DNA of 64,000 nt from an uncultured Verrucomicrobiota bacterium (GCA_903960515.1 CAJCBL010000302.1:1-64000), one strand, 5' to 3'. Positions 53,398 to 62,287 are shown, numbered from the stretch's first letter. A program made the numbers and translations. The notes: generated by a model from the letters alone, not told the origin.

Positions 53398-55358
53398 AAC
53401 CAGAAACCGGGCACGAGTCGGACAGGTCCGACCAGTCAGCCCTGTCGGACCCGTCCGACTCGTCCCACGCCCGCACCGCGGAACTGCGCCGGCGGGCAGA
53501 GGCCCTCGCCGGTGAACTTGCGGCTGCAGCTACCGCTGCCCCCCTCTCTCCGGAGGCCATGCAACGGGTGCTCCACGAACTGCGCGTCCACCAGATCGAG
53601 TTGGAAATGCAAAACGAGGAACTGCGCCGAACGCAGGAGGCGCTGGATGCATCCCGGGAGCGCTATTTCGACCTCTACGACTTGGCTCCCGTGGGCTACC
53701 TCACCGTGGGCGAGAAAGGGGTGATCCTGGAGGCCAACCTTGCAGCCGCCACCCTGCTGGGGGTGCCCCGTGGCGCGCTGGTCAACAGGGGGATGTTCTC
53801 CCAGTTCATCGCCACGGAGGACTTGGATAGCTACTACCTGCATCGCAACCGCCTGTTTGCCACCGGCCAGCCCCAGTCGTGGGAGGCACGTATGGTGGAT
53901 ATAACAGGCACGATTTTTTGGGCCCATCTGGCTGCGACCGCCGCCACCGATTCCACGAAGGGGATCCCTCAGGCGAAGCCTGAGCTAGAACAACAGCCCG
54001 AGCAGGGCGCGCCGGGTAGGCGGCGAGTGTGCCGGGTGGTGATTAGCGACATCACCGAACGCAAGCTGGTGGAGGCGGAGAAGGAGCGGCTGGAGTCCGA
54101 GAAACGCCAGTTGCGCAAGGCCGAAAGCCTCACCTGCATGGCCGGTGCGATCGCCCACAACTTCAACAATCTCCTACAGGGCGTGATGATGGGGCTGGAA
54201 CTGGCCAAGGGCGATGTGCTCAGGCTGGAAAGCCCCGACGAAAGCCTAGACTTGGCCATGCAGTCGGCACGCAAGGCCGCCCGAGTCAGCGGCATGATGC
54301 TCACCTACCTCGGGCAGACCACAGGCAAGCGAGAGAGGCTGGATCTGGCCGAAGTATGCCGGCAGAGCCTGCCTTTATTGAGAGCAGAATTACCGACGGC
54401 CTTCGATCCTACAGGAGAGCCCGGAGCAGGGCGGGCGGCGGTGCTGTTGGCGGCCGAGCTGCCCAGCCCCGGACCGGCGGTAGTGGCCGATTCCGGGCAG
54501 ATCCAGCAGATCCTTTCCAGCCTGCTGGAGAACGCCTGGGAATCCATGGGAGCGGCAGGGGGCAGCGTGCGACTGAGCGTAAAGTCGGTAGAGGCGGCGG
54601 CGCTGCCGGTGACCAACCGTTTCCCCCTCGACTACCGGCCAAAGAGCGGCGCCTATGCGTGTATCGAGGTGGCGGACATAGGGTGCGGGATCTCGCGCCA
54701 GGACATGGAGAAGCTCTTCGATCCGTTCTTCACGCGAAAGTTTACCGGCCGCGGGCTGGGGTTGTCGGTGGTGCTGGGGATTGTGCGCGCCCATGGGGGG
54801 GCCATCGCTGTGGAGAGCGAACTGGGCCGAGGCAGCGTTTTCAGGGTGTATTTGCCGGTGGCGGGTAAAGCCGTAGGCCGGGTGGCGGTGGCCGGAGGCC
54901 TCGCACCGGTCGAGGGCTCGGGGCATGTGTCGGAGGCGGCAGCGGCTGCCGCGCTGGAGCACCGCGGCACTGTATTGGTGGTGGAGGACGATTCAGTGGA
55001 ACGCAAAGCGACGGCGCTGGTGCTCAAGCGGGCCGGGTTTGGCGTGCTGGTGGCGGAGGACGGGGTGGCTGGCGTGGAGGTATTCCGGCAGTACGCCGAG
55101 CAGATCCGCTGTGTGCTGTGCGATGTGGCCCTGCCCCGGCTGGGCGGCTGGGAGACGATGGAGGCAGTGCGCAAGCTCTCCCCCGAAGTCCCGGTGATAT
55201 TGACCAGTGGTTACAGCGAAGCGCAGACGCGGGAGCTGGCGAAGGTAAGCGCCGAGCCGCCGGAGGCCTTTCTGCGCAAGCCCTATGGGGCGGCGGTGCT
55301 GGTGGAGGTGGTCGGGCAAGCTCTGGCCCGGCAGCAGGAGCAGAAGAAGGCTTGGTGA
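53394..55358 (+). CDS. Hybrid histidine kinase PAS-HisKA-HATPase-REC, coupled to CheB-CheR
   Basis: The ATG overlaps the previous stop (ATGA) and has a strong AGGAGGG ribosome site; the product is 654 residues. The first ~25 residues (ESDRSDQSALSDPSDSS) are encoded by a run of the 9-bp satellite also found at 48857. Next come a helix VLHELRVHQIELEMQNEELR and a PAS domain (about 95-235). HisKA has its His in GAIAHNFNNLLQG, and HATPase carries GCGISRQD and GRGLGLSVV. A C-terminal receiver has its phospho-Asp in VLCDVALPRLGG. No transmembrane helix is predicted. It likely works with the CheB-CheR-PAS protein in one complex. Confidence 0.93.
   Translation: MKPETGHESDRSDQSALSDPSDSSHARTAELRRRAEALAGELAAAATAAPLSPEAMQRVLHELRVHQIELEMQNEELRRTQEALDASRERYFDLYDLAPVGYLTVGEKGVILEANLAAATLLGVPRGALVNRGMFSQFIATEDLDSYYLHRNRLFATGQPQSWEARMVDITGTIFWAHLAATAATDSTKGIPQAKPELEQQPEQGAPGRRRVCRVVISDITERKLVEAEKERLESEKRQLRKAESLTCMAGAIAHNFNNLLQGVMMGLELAKGDVLRLESPDESLDLAMQSARKAARVSGMMLTYLGQTTGKRERLDLAEVCRQSLPLLRAELPTAFDPTGEPGAGRAAVLLAAELPSPGPAVVADSGQIQQILSSLLENAWESMGAAGGSVRLSVKSVEAAALPVTNRFPLDYRPKSGAYACIEVADIGCGISRQDMEKLFDPFFTRKFTGRGLGLSVVLGIVRAHGGAIAVESELGRGSVFRVYLPVAGKAVGRVAVAGGLAPVEGSGHVSEAAAAAALEHRGTVLVVEDDSVERKATALVLKRAGFGVLVAEDGVAGVEVFRQYAEQIRCVLCDVALPRLGGWETMEAVRKLSPEVPVILTSGYSEAQTRELAKVSAEPPEAFLRKPYGAAVLVEVVGQALARQQEQKKAW
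53410..53465 (+). repeat. 9-bp satellite within kinase coding sequence
   Basis: In-frame units such as GTCCGACCA, GTCGGACCC and GTCCGACTC encode Ser-Asp-x tripeptides. They match the non-coding satellite at 48857-48925. Confidence 0.8.
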
Positions 55359-55558
55359 CGAAGCCGGAGAGCCGGGACCGGTATGGGCGAAAGCCGAAGG
55401 CTGAGCGCAGACCGAGGAATGGGAAAGTGGAGCTCGTCCGCGCAGCTTCCCCTCCCCCGCAGCTCCGGCAGCCCCGGCAGCAATTCGCCGCCCCCCCCTC
55501 CCCTCGGGGCAACACCTTCCGCAAGAGACGAAAATCCCCCGGGAAATCGGATCGAGCG

Positions 55559-55849
55559 CAACCGTTTGGGTTCACGACCGTGAGGGCAAACGGTTTTGGA
55601 AGTGCCCACTCTTTTCATACATGCCCCGCACCCAGGCTTCCCCCGGCTCCGGATAGCCTCCGGATGCTATGGTCCGCGGCCGCGGATGATAGCATCCCGG
55701 AGCATTCCCACCTTCCACCCGCACCACATCCCTGCCCCGGCAGCAATTCGCCGTTCCCCCACTCGGGGCCACACGTCGCTCAAGAGACGAAATCCCAGAA
55801 AGCGGATCGCGCGCAACCGTTCGGGCTCACGACCGTGAGGGCAAACGGT
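55559..55849 (+). repeat. Array unit 1 (A-B-A), direct repeat of 56252-56544
   Basis: It contains palindrome A at each end and palindrome B at 55662-55697. Shared linkers include CGCACCCAGGCTTCCCCC, CCGGCAGCAATTCGCCGTTC and CCACTCGGGGCCAC. The length differs from unit 2 by about two bases. Confidence 0.88.
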
Positions 55850-56251
55850 TTTGGTAGTGCCGAAGGGTGGGCATTCCGAGTGGGGAGAAATCCCCCAGAA
55901 ACGGATCGTGTCAGCACATCGCCCCCCGCGCACATTTCCAGGGGCGCACACACGGCACTGAATTACCTCCGGATGCTATCGTCCGCGGCCGCGAACGATA
56001 GCATCCGGAAGCAATTCCCGATCAGCACCGCCCCTGTGAGCGGCCAGTACCGCAAGTCGTCCCCTAATCACCACTTCCATTCGCCGTTTCCACTTCGTCC
56101 CCGGCAACACGTCGGGCGCGAAGAATTTCCCCAGAAAACGAGTCGCCCCCCAACCGTTTGGGTTCACGACCGTGAGGGTAAACGGTTTTGGTAGTGTAGG
56201 GTCGGTGGCGTTCCGCGAGGAGAAATCCCCGTCACAGCGGGTCGTTCGCGC

Positions 56252-56544
56252 AACCGTTTGGGCTCACGACCGTGAGCGCAAACGGTCTAGGATGCACCCA
56301 CTATTTCCGTACACTCCCCGCACCCAGGCTTCCCCCGTCTCCGGATAACCTCCGGATGCTATGGTCCGCGGCCGCGGATGATAGCATCCCGGAGCATTCC
56401 CGCCCTCCACCCGCACCGCATCCCTGCCCCGGCAGCAATTCGCCGTTCCCCCACTCGGGGCCACTCCTCGCTCAAGTGCCGAAAATCCCCAGAAAGCGGA
56501 TCGCGCGCAACCGTTTGGGCTCACGACCGTGAGGTTAAACGGTT
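56252..56544 (+). repeat. Array unit 2 (A-B-A)
   Basis: Near-identical to 55559-55849, with palindrome B at 56354-56389. The left palindrome A is slightly degraded (right arm AAACGGTC). Confidence 0.88.
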
Positions 56545-56691
56545 TTGTTAGTGTAGCGTCGGTTGCGTTCCGCGAGGAGAAATCCCCGTCACAGCGGGTC
56601 ATTCGCGCAACCGTTTGGGTTCACGGCCGTGAGGGCAAACGGTTTTTGTAGTGCCGGCCCCGGGGCGTGGTAAGCTCCCGATTTCGGGAAA

Positions 56692-57390
56692 TCAGGCGCT
56701 CTTGCGGAGCTCTTCCACAGCGCGTTTCTCCACCGCTCTCCACTGTCTCCATTCCGCCGCTGGCACACCCGCCTCGTGCAGTTTCACTCGGGCGCGACTC
56801 AGCGCTGCGGCGAGATACTGGCGGTAGTCGTAGTCGCTGCCGTGGGCGCTGCGCTCCATTGCGGCCAGATCAAAATAGGGAGCCGCCACGGGAGGAGCCA
56901 CCGCGATGGCAGCCTTGGGCGTAACTGCTGGCGCGCTGAAGATACGCGGCGGCACTGCCGGAACTGAAGGAGTGGCAGGGGCAACCGCCGAAACTGGGGC
57001 AACCGCCGCAATGGGTGCAACAGGCGATACCGATCGAGCCGGAGTCGCCGGCTTAGCGGGCACCGCAAGTGCAACCGGCGCTACCCGAAGAACTGGTCCC
57101 ACTGACGGCCCAGAAGGTGCCAGTGTCGCCACGGGCAGGGCCGCGCCCTCATTTGTGCCCGCAAGCCATTGGGGGGCCACGCCCAGCGCCTTCGCCAGCG
57201 CCTCCACTTCGCTCCATTCGGCGTCGGCATAGCCCGCCTCCAGCCGGGAGATACGGCTGGCCTTGCAGTCCGCCAACCCACTTGTCCGCGCCTTCTCGGC
57301 CAAACCAGTCTGCGATAGTGCCGGCTGAAAGCCTCGGCGCGCCTGGGCCAAGCGTTCAGCGATTCTGAATTTCTTCGTGGGGTATGCCAT
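56692..57390 (-). CDS. XRE-family helix-turn-helix regulator with long Pro/Ala/Val linker
   Basis: The 232-residue protein starts MAYPTKKFRIAERLAQAR. The N-terminal helix-turn-helix lies at about 9-75 (LSQTGLAEKARTSGL, ISRLEAGYADAEWSEVEALA, LGVAPQWLAG). A ~90-residue low-complexity linker rich in Pro, Ala and Val (repeated AP.A.V motifs) leads to a helical C-terminal domain (AAMERSAHGSDYDYRQYLAAA ... AVEKRAVEELRKSA). The linker suggests a flexible tether to a sensing or oligomerisation part. It is divergent from the pilT genes and convergent with the palindrome array; regulation of the pilT genes is possible but unproven. Confidence 0.85.
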   Translation of the reverse strand: MAYPTKKFRIAERLAQARRGFQPALSQTGLAEKARTSGLADCKASRISRLEAGYADAEWSEVEALAKALGVAPQWLAGTNEGAALPVATLAPSGPSVGPVLRVAPVALAVPAKPATPARSVSPVAPIAAVAPVSAVAPATPSVPAVPPRIFSAPAVTPKAAIAVAPPVAAPYFDLAAMERSAHGSDYDYRQYLAAALSRARVKLHEAGVPAAEWRQWRAVEKRAVEELRKSA

Positions 57391-57787
57391 GCCAGGAGCT
57401 GAAAACAGACTGTGTTCGGAGGAGTTGATCTGCGCTCCTCAGATCTAGAAGGCGGAATATCCCCGGGTGGCGAGGGTGTTTTCGCATTTTGGCGATTCAC
57501 CTGGCGATTTGGCCGAATTGCGGCCTCCGAAGTGGCGCAACAGTGGGGCCTCAATGCCCTGCGCGATGCGCACACCAGGCTGCCCGCCCCTCCCCCTCGG
57601 GGTATTCACCCCAGCCGACTTCTCGTACCCAACCCCAGTAGACAGGATTTGATCCCCCGATCACCCGCTTGCACTCAAGCGCCGCCTCCTCCCGCCCGAA
57701 GGGTCGCTGCGCGCCCGCCGGTCCCCCCCGGTTCAAACCCGCGCAATTCCGCCCCTTCCCTAGCCAACCGCGTCGCCCCGACCCGCC
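57391..57787. other. Divergent intergenic region XRE regulator / pilT
   Basis: No gene is seen in 397 bases. Both promoters should be here. There is a slightly AT-richer part near 57395-57500, but I found no convincing promoter pair or operator palindrome. The GC-rich 57570-57780 part contains CCCCTCGGGGTATTCACCCC. The 635-residue rightward ORF through here is a shadow of the pilT genes. Confidence 0.5.
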
Positions 57788-58984
57788 GTGTCCCACGATT
57801 TCGCCGCCCTCGCAGCCAACCCTCTCTTCGTCGATCCCCAACTCGACGATACCAAGGTCCGCTCCGCCATGCCCCGCCTGCTCGCCGACTGTCAGGCCGC
57901 CGGCGTGAGCGACCTCCACCTCAGCGCCCAGGCGCGACCCTTCGTGCGCCGTCATGGCCTGATCCACTACCTTACGGAGACTCCGCTGCCCTCCGATGTC
58001 GCCGAGGCCGCCAACCTCACCCTGCTCGACGAGAAGCAGTTCGGCGCGCTCCAGAAGACCTCGGACCTCGAACTCGCCCTCGCGTTGGGCCCCGACCAGC
58101 GCTTCCGCGCCTGCATCACCCTGCACAAATGGGGCGTATCCGGCGCCTACCGCATCGTGCCCCCCCGCGCCCTGCCCATGGCCGAACTCGGCTATCCCGA
58201 CATCGCCGTGCTCCAGCGCCTGCTCGCCTACCACAACGGCCTCATTCTCATCACCGGGCCGGTCAACTCCGGCAAGACCGCCACCCTCACCGCCATGGTC
58301 GAGGAGGTGAACCGCTCCCGCAACGACCACATCATCACCGTAGAGGACCCGATCGAATACGTGGTAGCCTCAAAGAGCTGCAACGTCACCCAACGGCAGG
58401 TGGGCGACCACACCAAGACCTTTGCCACCGCCCTGCGCGCCGCGCTGCGCCAGGACCCCGATGTGATGGCCATCGGCGAGCTCCGCGATCTGGAGACAAT
58501 CAACATCGCCATCACCGCCGCCGAAACCGGACACCTCGTGCTGGGCACCATGCACACGGCCGACGTCACCTCCACGCTCAGCCGCCTGCTCGACGTCTTC
58601 CCTCCCTCACAACAGGCGCAGATCCGCGCGATGGTCTCGGAGTCGCTGCGGGGCATCGTCTGCCAGCGCCTCCTGCCCGCCATCGACGGCGGTACGGCCC
58701 TGGCCTGCGAGATCCTCGTGGGCAACCTGGCCGTTGGAAATCTCATCCGGGAGAACAAGCTGCAGAACCTCGCCAGCGTGCTCGAAACCGGGATGCGCGA
58801 CGGGATGCTCTCGATGGACTCCTCCGTGCTGGAGCTTTTCAAGGCCGGCCGCATCTCCGAGGAGGTCGCGCTGGCCAATATCGGCAACCGCGCCCTGCGC
58901 ACCCTGCTGCAAAACACCACTCACCCGCCCACCGAAGCCGCCGTCACCGCGCAAACCGCCCGCAAGCGTTTCGGGCTCTTCTAA
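57788..58984 (+). CDS. PilT-type twitching ATPase, divergent paralogue
   Basis: The 398-residue protein starts with GTG (MSHDFAALAANP). It has an N-terminal PAS-like domain (SDLHLSAQARPFVRRHG) and a RecA-type ATPase core. Walker A reads GPVNSGKTATL rather than the usual GPTGSGKSTTL, and Walker B is AIGELRDLETI. The His boxes GTMHTAD and the VGNLIRENKLQNLASVLETG region (compare NLIREGK) are present. It powers type IV pilus retraction in the family. The altered Walker A still has the key Gly-Lys-Thr. It could act as a PilU-like accessory motor to the next gene. Confidence 0.92.
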   Translation: MSHDFAALAANPLFVDPQLDDTKVRSAMPRLLADCQAAGVSDLHLSAQARPFVRRHGLIHYLTETPLPSDVAEAANLTLLDEKQFGALQKTSDLELALALGPDQRFRACITLHKWGVSGAYRIVPPRALPMAELGYPDIAVLQRLLAYHNGLILITGPVNSGKTATLTAMVEEVNRSRNDHIITVEDPIEYVVASKSCNVTQRQVGDHTKTFATALRAALRQDPDVMAIGELRDLETINIAITAAETGHLVLGTMHTADVTSTLSRLLDVFPPSQQAQIRAMVSESLRGIVCQRLLPAIDGGTALACEILVGNLAVGNLIRENKLQNLASVLETGMRDGMLSMDSSVLELFKAGRISEEVALANIGNRALRTLLQNTTHPPTEAAVTAQTARKRFGLF

Positions 58985-59173
58985 ACCGTAACCAATCTAT
59001 GGCAGCAGCGTGCTTGCACGCGATGCCCGGCGTCGGCCCAGTGCCAGCACGCGCCCAGCCCCCGAGTCGCTCGCCCCTAGCCCCGCCTTCCGGTCTCCGC
59101 ATTCCGAATTCCGCCTTCCGCACTCCGGTCTCCGCCCTTCCGCACTCCGCCTTCCGAATTCCGCATTTCCCCG
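58985..59173. repeat. REP half element and CT-rich satellite between pilT genes
   Basis: A REP half (GCGTGCTTGCACGCGATGCC) lies at about 59005-59027. From about 59085 to 59170 the plus strand is a pyrimidine-rich run of TTCCGCCTTCCGCACTCC-type units, ending two bases before the second pilT ATG. Confidence 0.8.
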
Positions 59174-60265
59174 ATGCCCGCCCTCGACAAACTCCTCGCC
59201 GAACTGCTCCGCCTTGGCGGCTCCGACCTCCATCTCACCGTGGGCCTGCCTCCCCGCGGCCGAGTGTCGGGCGACCTGCAACCACTCGCTCCCGACGTGC
59301 TCACTGCCGAAACCCTTGAGCCCCTCCTTCAGGAGATCTGCCCCGAGCCCCGCTGGGCGCACTTCCGGGAACACTGCGACCTCGACTTCGCCTACGAGGT
59401 CCCCGGCCTTGCCCGCTTCCGCTGCAACTACCTTCACAACCATTGGGGCATGGCCGCCGTGCTGCGGCAGATCCCCTCCCGTATCCTGTCCTTCGAGCAA
59501 CTCGCGCTCCCGGAGGCCTTGAAGAAGCTCTGCAACCTGCGCTCGGGTCTTGTCCTGGTCACCGGCCCCACCGGCTCCGGCAAGAGCACCACCCTGGCGG
59601 CGATGATCGACCACATCAACGCCACCCAGACCCGCCACATCATCACCCTCGAGGACCCCGTGGAGTTCGTCCACCCCTGCCGGCGCTCCGTGATCGTGCA
59701 CCGCGAGGTGGGCGACCACACCCAGTCCTTCGCCGCCGGGCTGCGCAGCGCGATGCGCTCCGACCCCGACCTCATCCTGCTCGGCGAGATGCGCGAACTG
59801 GAGACCATCAAGCTCGCCCTCAACGCCGCCTCCATGGGCATCCTCGTTTTCGGTACCCTCCACACCAACTCAGCCCCGAAGACAGTCGACCGCATCATCA
59901 ACGCCTTCCCCTCCGAGGAACAAAACCAGGTGCGTGTGCTCCTGGCCGGTTGCCTGGCCGGCATCGTCTCCCAACTCCTCTGCAAGAAGCAGGGCGGCGG
60001 CCGGGTGGCCGTGCACGAAATCCTGCTCCAACACGAAGCCCTGCCCAACGTCATCCGCAGCGGTCGCATCTCCGACATCCGCTCGATCATCGAATCGGGC
60101 GCCGCCGATGGTATGTGCGGAATGGACAGCATGCTCATGCACCACTTGGACGCCGGCACGATCAACGCCCACGAGGCCTACATGAAGGCTCTCGACAAGA
60201 AACTTTTCGACTCCCGCCTGGCAGCCCCCCCAACGCCCGTCCTCGCCGAAGCAGCCGCCTCATAG
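59174..60265 (+). CDS. pilT: PilT-type twitching ATPase
   Basis: The 363-residue protein starts MPALDKLLAELLRLGGSDLH. It has canonical PilT features: SDLHLTVGLPP, Walker A GPTGSGKSTTLAAMID, the Asp box EDPVEF, the His box FGTLHTNSA, Walker B LLGEMRELETI and the C-terminal LPNVIRSGRISDIRSIIE region. The hexameric motor retracts type IV pili. No other pil genes are in the window, so pilus assembly genes must be elsewhere. It is about 190 bases after the paralogue. Confidence 0.95.
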   Translation: MPALDKLLAELLRLGGSDLHLTVGLPPRGRVSGDLQPLAPDVLTAETLEPLLQEICPEPRWAHFREHCDLDFAYEVPGLARFRCNYLHNHWGMAAVLRQIPSRILSFEQLALPEALKKLCNLRSGLVLVTGPTGSGKSTTLAAMIDHINATQTRHIITLEDPVEFVHPCRRSVIVHREVGDHTQSFAAGLRSAMRSDPDLILLGEMRELETIKLALNAASMGILVFGTLHTNSAPKTVDRIINAFPSEEQNQVRVLLAGCLAGIVSQLLCKKQGGGRVAVHEILLQHEALPNVIRSGRISDIRSIIESGAADGMCGMDSMLMHHLDAGTINAHEAYMKALDKKLFDSRLAAPPTPVLAEAAAS

Positions 60266-60688
60266 GCGGCCGGCGGGGACGGGCCCTTCGATGCCCCTCC
60301 GCTGGGGGCGTTCGCTGGGCTGTAACCATCCACTTGCCACGGCTCTACTCGCTTGCGTTGGAAAGTGGCTTCGGTGTCCGGTCGTAGGAGCGCGCCTGCA
60401 CGCGATCCGGGCTCTGAATCGCGTGCACGCACGCTCCACTGAATGGTTACACCCAAGCCGTTACCAACCCGGCCCCCGGTGGGCCCGGAGCCTGTGGCCG
60501 TACCACCGAGCAACGCCGGCTGGGAACCGGCGCTCCGCCTTCCGCCCTCCGGTTTCCCGTCTCCGCCTTCCGCCTTCAGCCTTCAAGTTTCAGCCTACCG
60601 CCCTTCCTCGCCGCCGCGGCCCCCCCCGCCCCAATTCTGCTGGTCACCCCGCCACCCTGAGGGCTTCATCAGCGTACTCCATTCCCCG
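60266..60688. repeat. Spacer with REP pair and CT-rich satellite
   Basis: An inverted REP pair (GTAGGAGCGCGCCTGCACGC and GCGTGCACGCACGCTCC) lies at 60384-60438. A CT-rich satellite (TTCCGCCCTCCGGTTTCCCG) covers about 60530-60610. No gene is supported; the 133- and 314-residue ORFs here are shadows. Confidence 0.8.
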
Positions 60689-62287
60689 ATGACTCTTCCT
60701 GCCTGCACCTCTGTTCGCCTCGCACTGCTTGGGCTCGCCGCCGCGCTGTCCTTGACTCCCTGCCACGCCGGCACCGAAGACACCCCTTTGGCGGTGGCCA
60801 CACCAGCCCTTCCCTCCCTGCCCACTACGCCGCTGCCTGTCGCCGAGGCTCCTGGTCGGGTCGAAAACTCCGTGGTGAAGATCTTCTCCACCATGCGCTA
60901 TCCGGATGCATTCCGACCGTGGACGAAACAAGCGCCCACCGAGGCCACCGGCAGTGGTGTGGTGATCGAGGGCAACCGCATCCTCACCAACGCCCACGTC
61001 GTGCGCTACGCCAGCCAGGTGCAGGTGCAGGCCAACCAGTCCGGCGAAAAGATTTCCGCCACCGTAGAGTACATCGCCTACGGCATCGACCTGGCCGTGC
61101 TCAAGCTCGACGACGAGACGCTCTTCGCCACCCGCCCGCCCCTGCCCCGCGCCAACACCCTGCCCGACGTGAAGGACATCGTAATGGCCTATGGTTACCC
61201 GACAGGCGGTACCGAGCTCTCAATCACCAAGGGCATCGTCTCCCGCATCGAGTTCACCGGCTACAACGGCCCCACCTCCGGCCTGCGCATCCAGATCGAC
61301 GCCGCAATCAATCCCGGCAACTCAGGAGGCCCCGCCGTGGTCGGCGACAAGATGATCGGCCTCGCTTTCAGCGGCCTAGGCGGCGCCGACAACATCGGCT
61401 ACATCATCCCCAGCGAGGAGATCGAGCTGTTCCTGGCCGATGTCGCCGACGGCACCTACGACGGCAAACCGGGACTCTTCGACGATCTCCAGACTTTGGA
61501 GAACCCGGCGCTGCGGGCCTTCCTCAAGCTCAGCCCCACGGCCAAGGGCATGGTGGTGCATAGCCCCTCCAGCGACTCCGCCAGCTACCCGCTGCGCGAA
61601 TGGGACCTGATCACCCACATCGGCACCACCCCCATCGACGAGGACGGCATGATCCGTATCGGCCCCAACTTGCGGGTACGCTTCGCCTATCTCGTCCAGA
61701 AGGCCGCGCGCAACGGCACGGTGCCTCTCACAGTGGTTCGCGCAGGCAAGGAGCTCGCGATCGAGTTGCCCGTGGTTACAGAGCGGGTGCAGTTGCTCCC
61801 GGAGTTGCGCGGCGACTACCCGCCGTACTTCATCTTTGGGCCCATGGTTTTTTCGCGGGCCACCTCGTCGTTCGTCTCCGGCGTCGCCGGCAACAAGGTG
61901 CAAATCCCGTTCCTGTACTGCTACGGTGCCAGCCCGCTGATGCTGCGCCTGGGCGACCAGCCCGCCTTCCCCGGCGAGGAGCTCGTCGTGGTGTGCTCCC
62001 CATTTTTCCCCCACAAGCTGTCCAAGGGCTACTCCAACCCGGTTACCTCCGTGGTGAAATCGGTCAATGGCATCGCCATCAAGAACCTCGCCCACCTTGT
62101 CGAGGTGCTGCGCGACAACCGCGACGAGTTCATCGTGATCGAATCCGACCAGCGCGGCGGCGAAGGCCTCGTATTCAAGCGCAAGGAAATGCTCTCAGCC
62201 ACCGACGAGATTCTCTCCGACAACGGCGTGCGCGCCCAGGGTTCCGCCTCCATGCTGACAATCTGGAACGCCAAGCCGGCCCAGTAG
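60689..62287 (+). CDS. HtrA/Deg-like serine protease with PDZ domain
   Basis: The start MTLPACTSVRLALLGLAAAL gives 532 residues with a signal peptide (cleavage near CHA-G). The trypsin-like domain covers about 55-250, with His in LTNAHVV, Asp in YGIDLAVLKLD and Ser in NPGNSGGPAV. A PDZ-like region follows (about 275-360). The 170-residue C-terminal part includes YCYGASPLMLRLGDQPAFPG and an end domain resembling the extra PDZ of plant Deg9-type proteases. It is probably a periplasmic protein-quality-control protease. The upstream ORF-track N-terminus is CT-satellite translation and was removed. Confidence 0.9.
   Translation: MTLPACTSVRLALLGLAAALSLTPCHAGTEDTPLAVATPALPSLPTTPLPVAEAPGRVENSVVKIFSTMRYPDAFRPWTKQAPTEATGSGVVIEGNRILTNAHVVRYASQVQVQANQSGEKISATVEYIAYGIDLAVLKLDDETLFATRPPLPRANTLPDVKDIVMAYGYPTGGTELSITKGIVSRIEFTGYNGPTSGLRIQIDAAINPGNSGGPAVVGDKMIGLAFSGLGGADNIGYIIPSEEIELFLADVADGTYDGKPGLFDDLQTLENPALRAFLKLSPTAKGMVVHSPSSDSASYPLREWDLITHIGTTPIDEDGMIRIGPNLRVRFAYLVQKAARNGTVPLTVVRAGKELAIELPVVTERVQLLPELRGDYPPYFIFGPMVFSRATSSFVSGVAGNKVQIPFLYCYGASPLMLRLGDQPAFPGEELVVVCSPFFPHKLSKGYSNPVTSVVKSVNGIAIKNLAHLVEVLRDNRDEFIVIESDQRGGEGLVFKRKEMLSATDEILSDNGVRAQGSASMLTIWNAKPAQ

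Larger units (their letters stand above)
55359..56691. repeat. Gene-free array of two alternating nested palindromes
   Basis: This 1.3-kb region has no credible gene (the 358-residue ORF across it is low-complexity). Palindrome A (AACCGTTTGGG, TCACGACCGTGA, CAAACGGTT; about 36 bases) occurs six times, at 55559, 55814, 56152, 56252, 56509 and 56609. Palindrome B (GGATGCTAT...CCGCGG...ATAGCATCC, about 36 bases) occurs three times, at 55662, 55971 and 56354. The block 55559-55849 is repeated almost exactly as 56252-56544, and the linker 56188-56251 as 56545-56608. Coverage lies between the hybrid kinase and a convergent XRE gene. Confidence 0.9.

Noticed and set aside
55118-56194. 358-residue rightward ORF across the palindrome array
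   Set aside because: It overlaps the end of the hybrid kinase in another frame, then translates repeats; the composition is Pro/Arg/Ser-rich with no domain.
55550-56655. Possible CRISPR array
   Set aside because: Repeats are spaced irregularly (about 100-340 bases), spacers are themselves repeated, and no cas genes are near.
55550-56655. Possible integron attC sites
   Set aside because: The palindrome ends do not fit RYYYAAC/GTTRRRY cores, no cassette ORFs lie between them, and no integrase gene is present.
57412-59319. 635-residue rightward ORF
   Set aside because: It covers the first pilT gene in a wrong frame and is almost entirely Arg/Pro/His, typical of a high-GC shadow.
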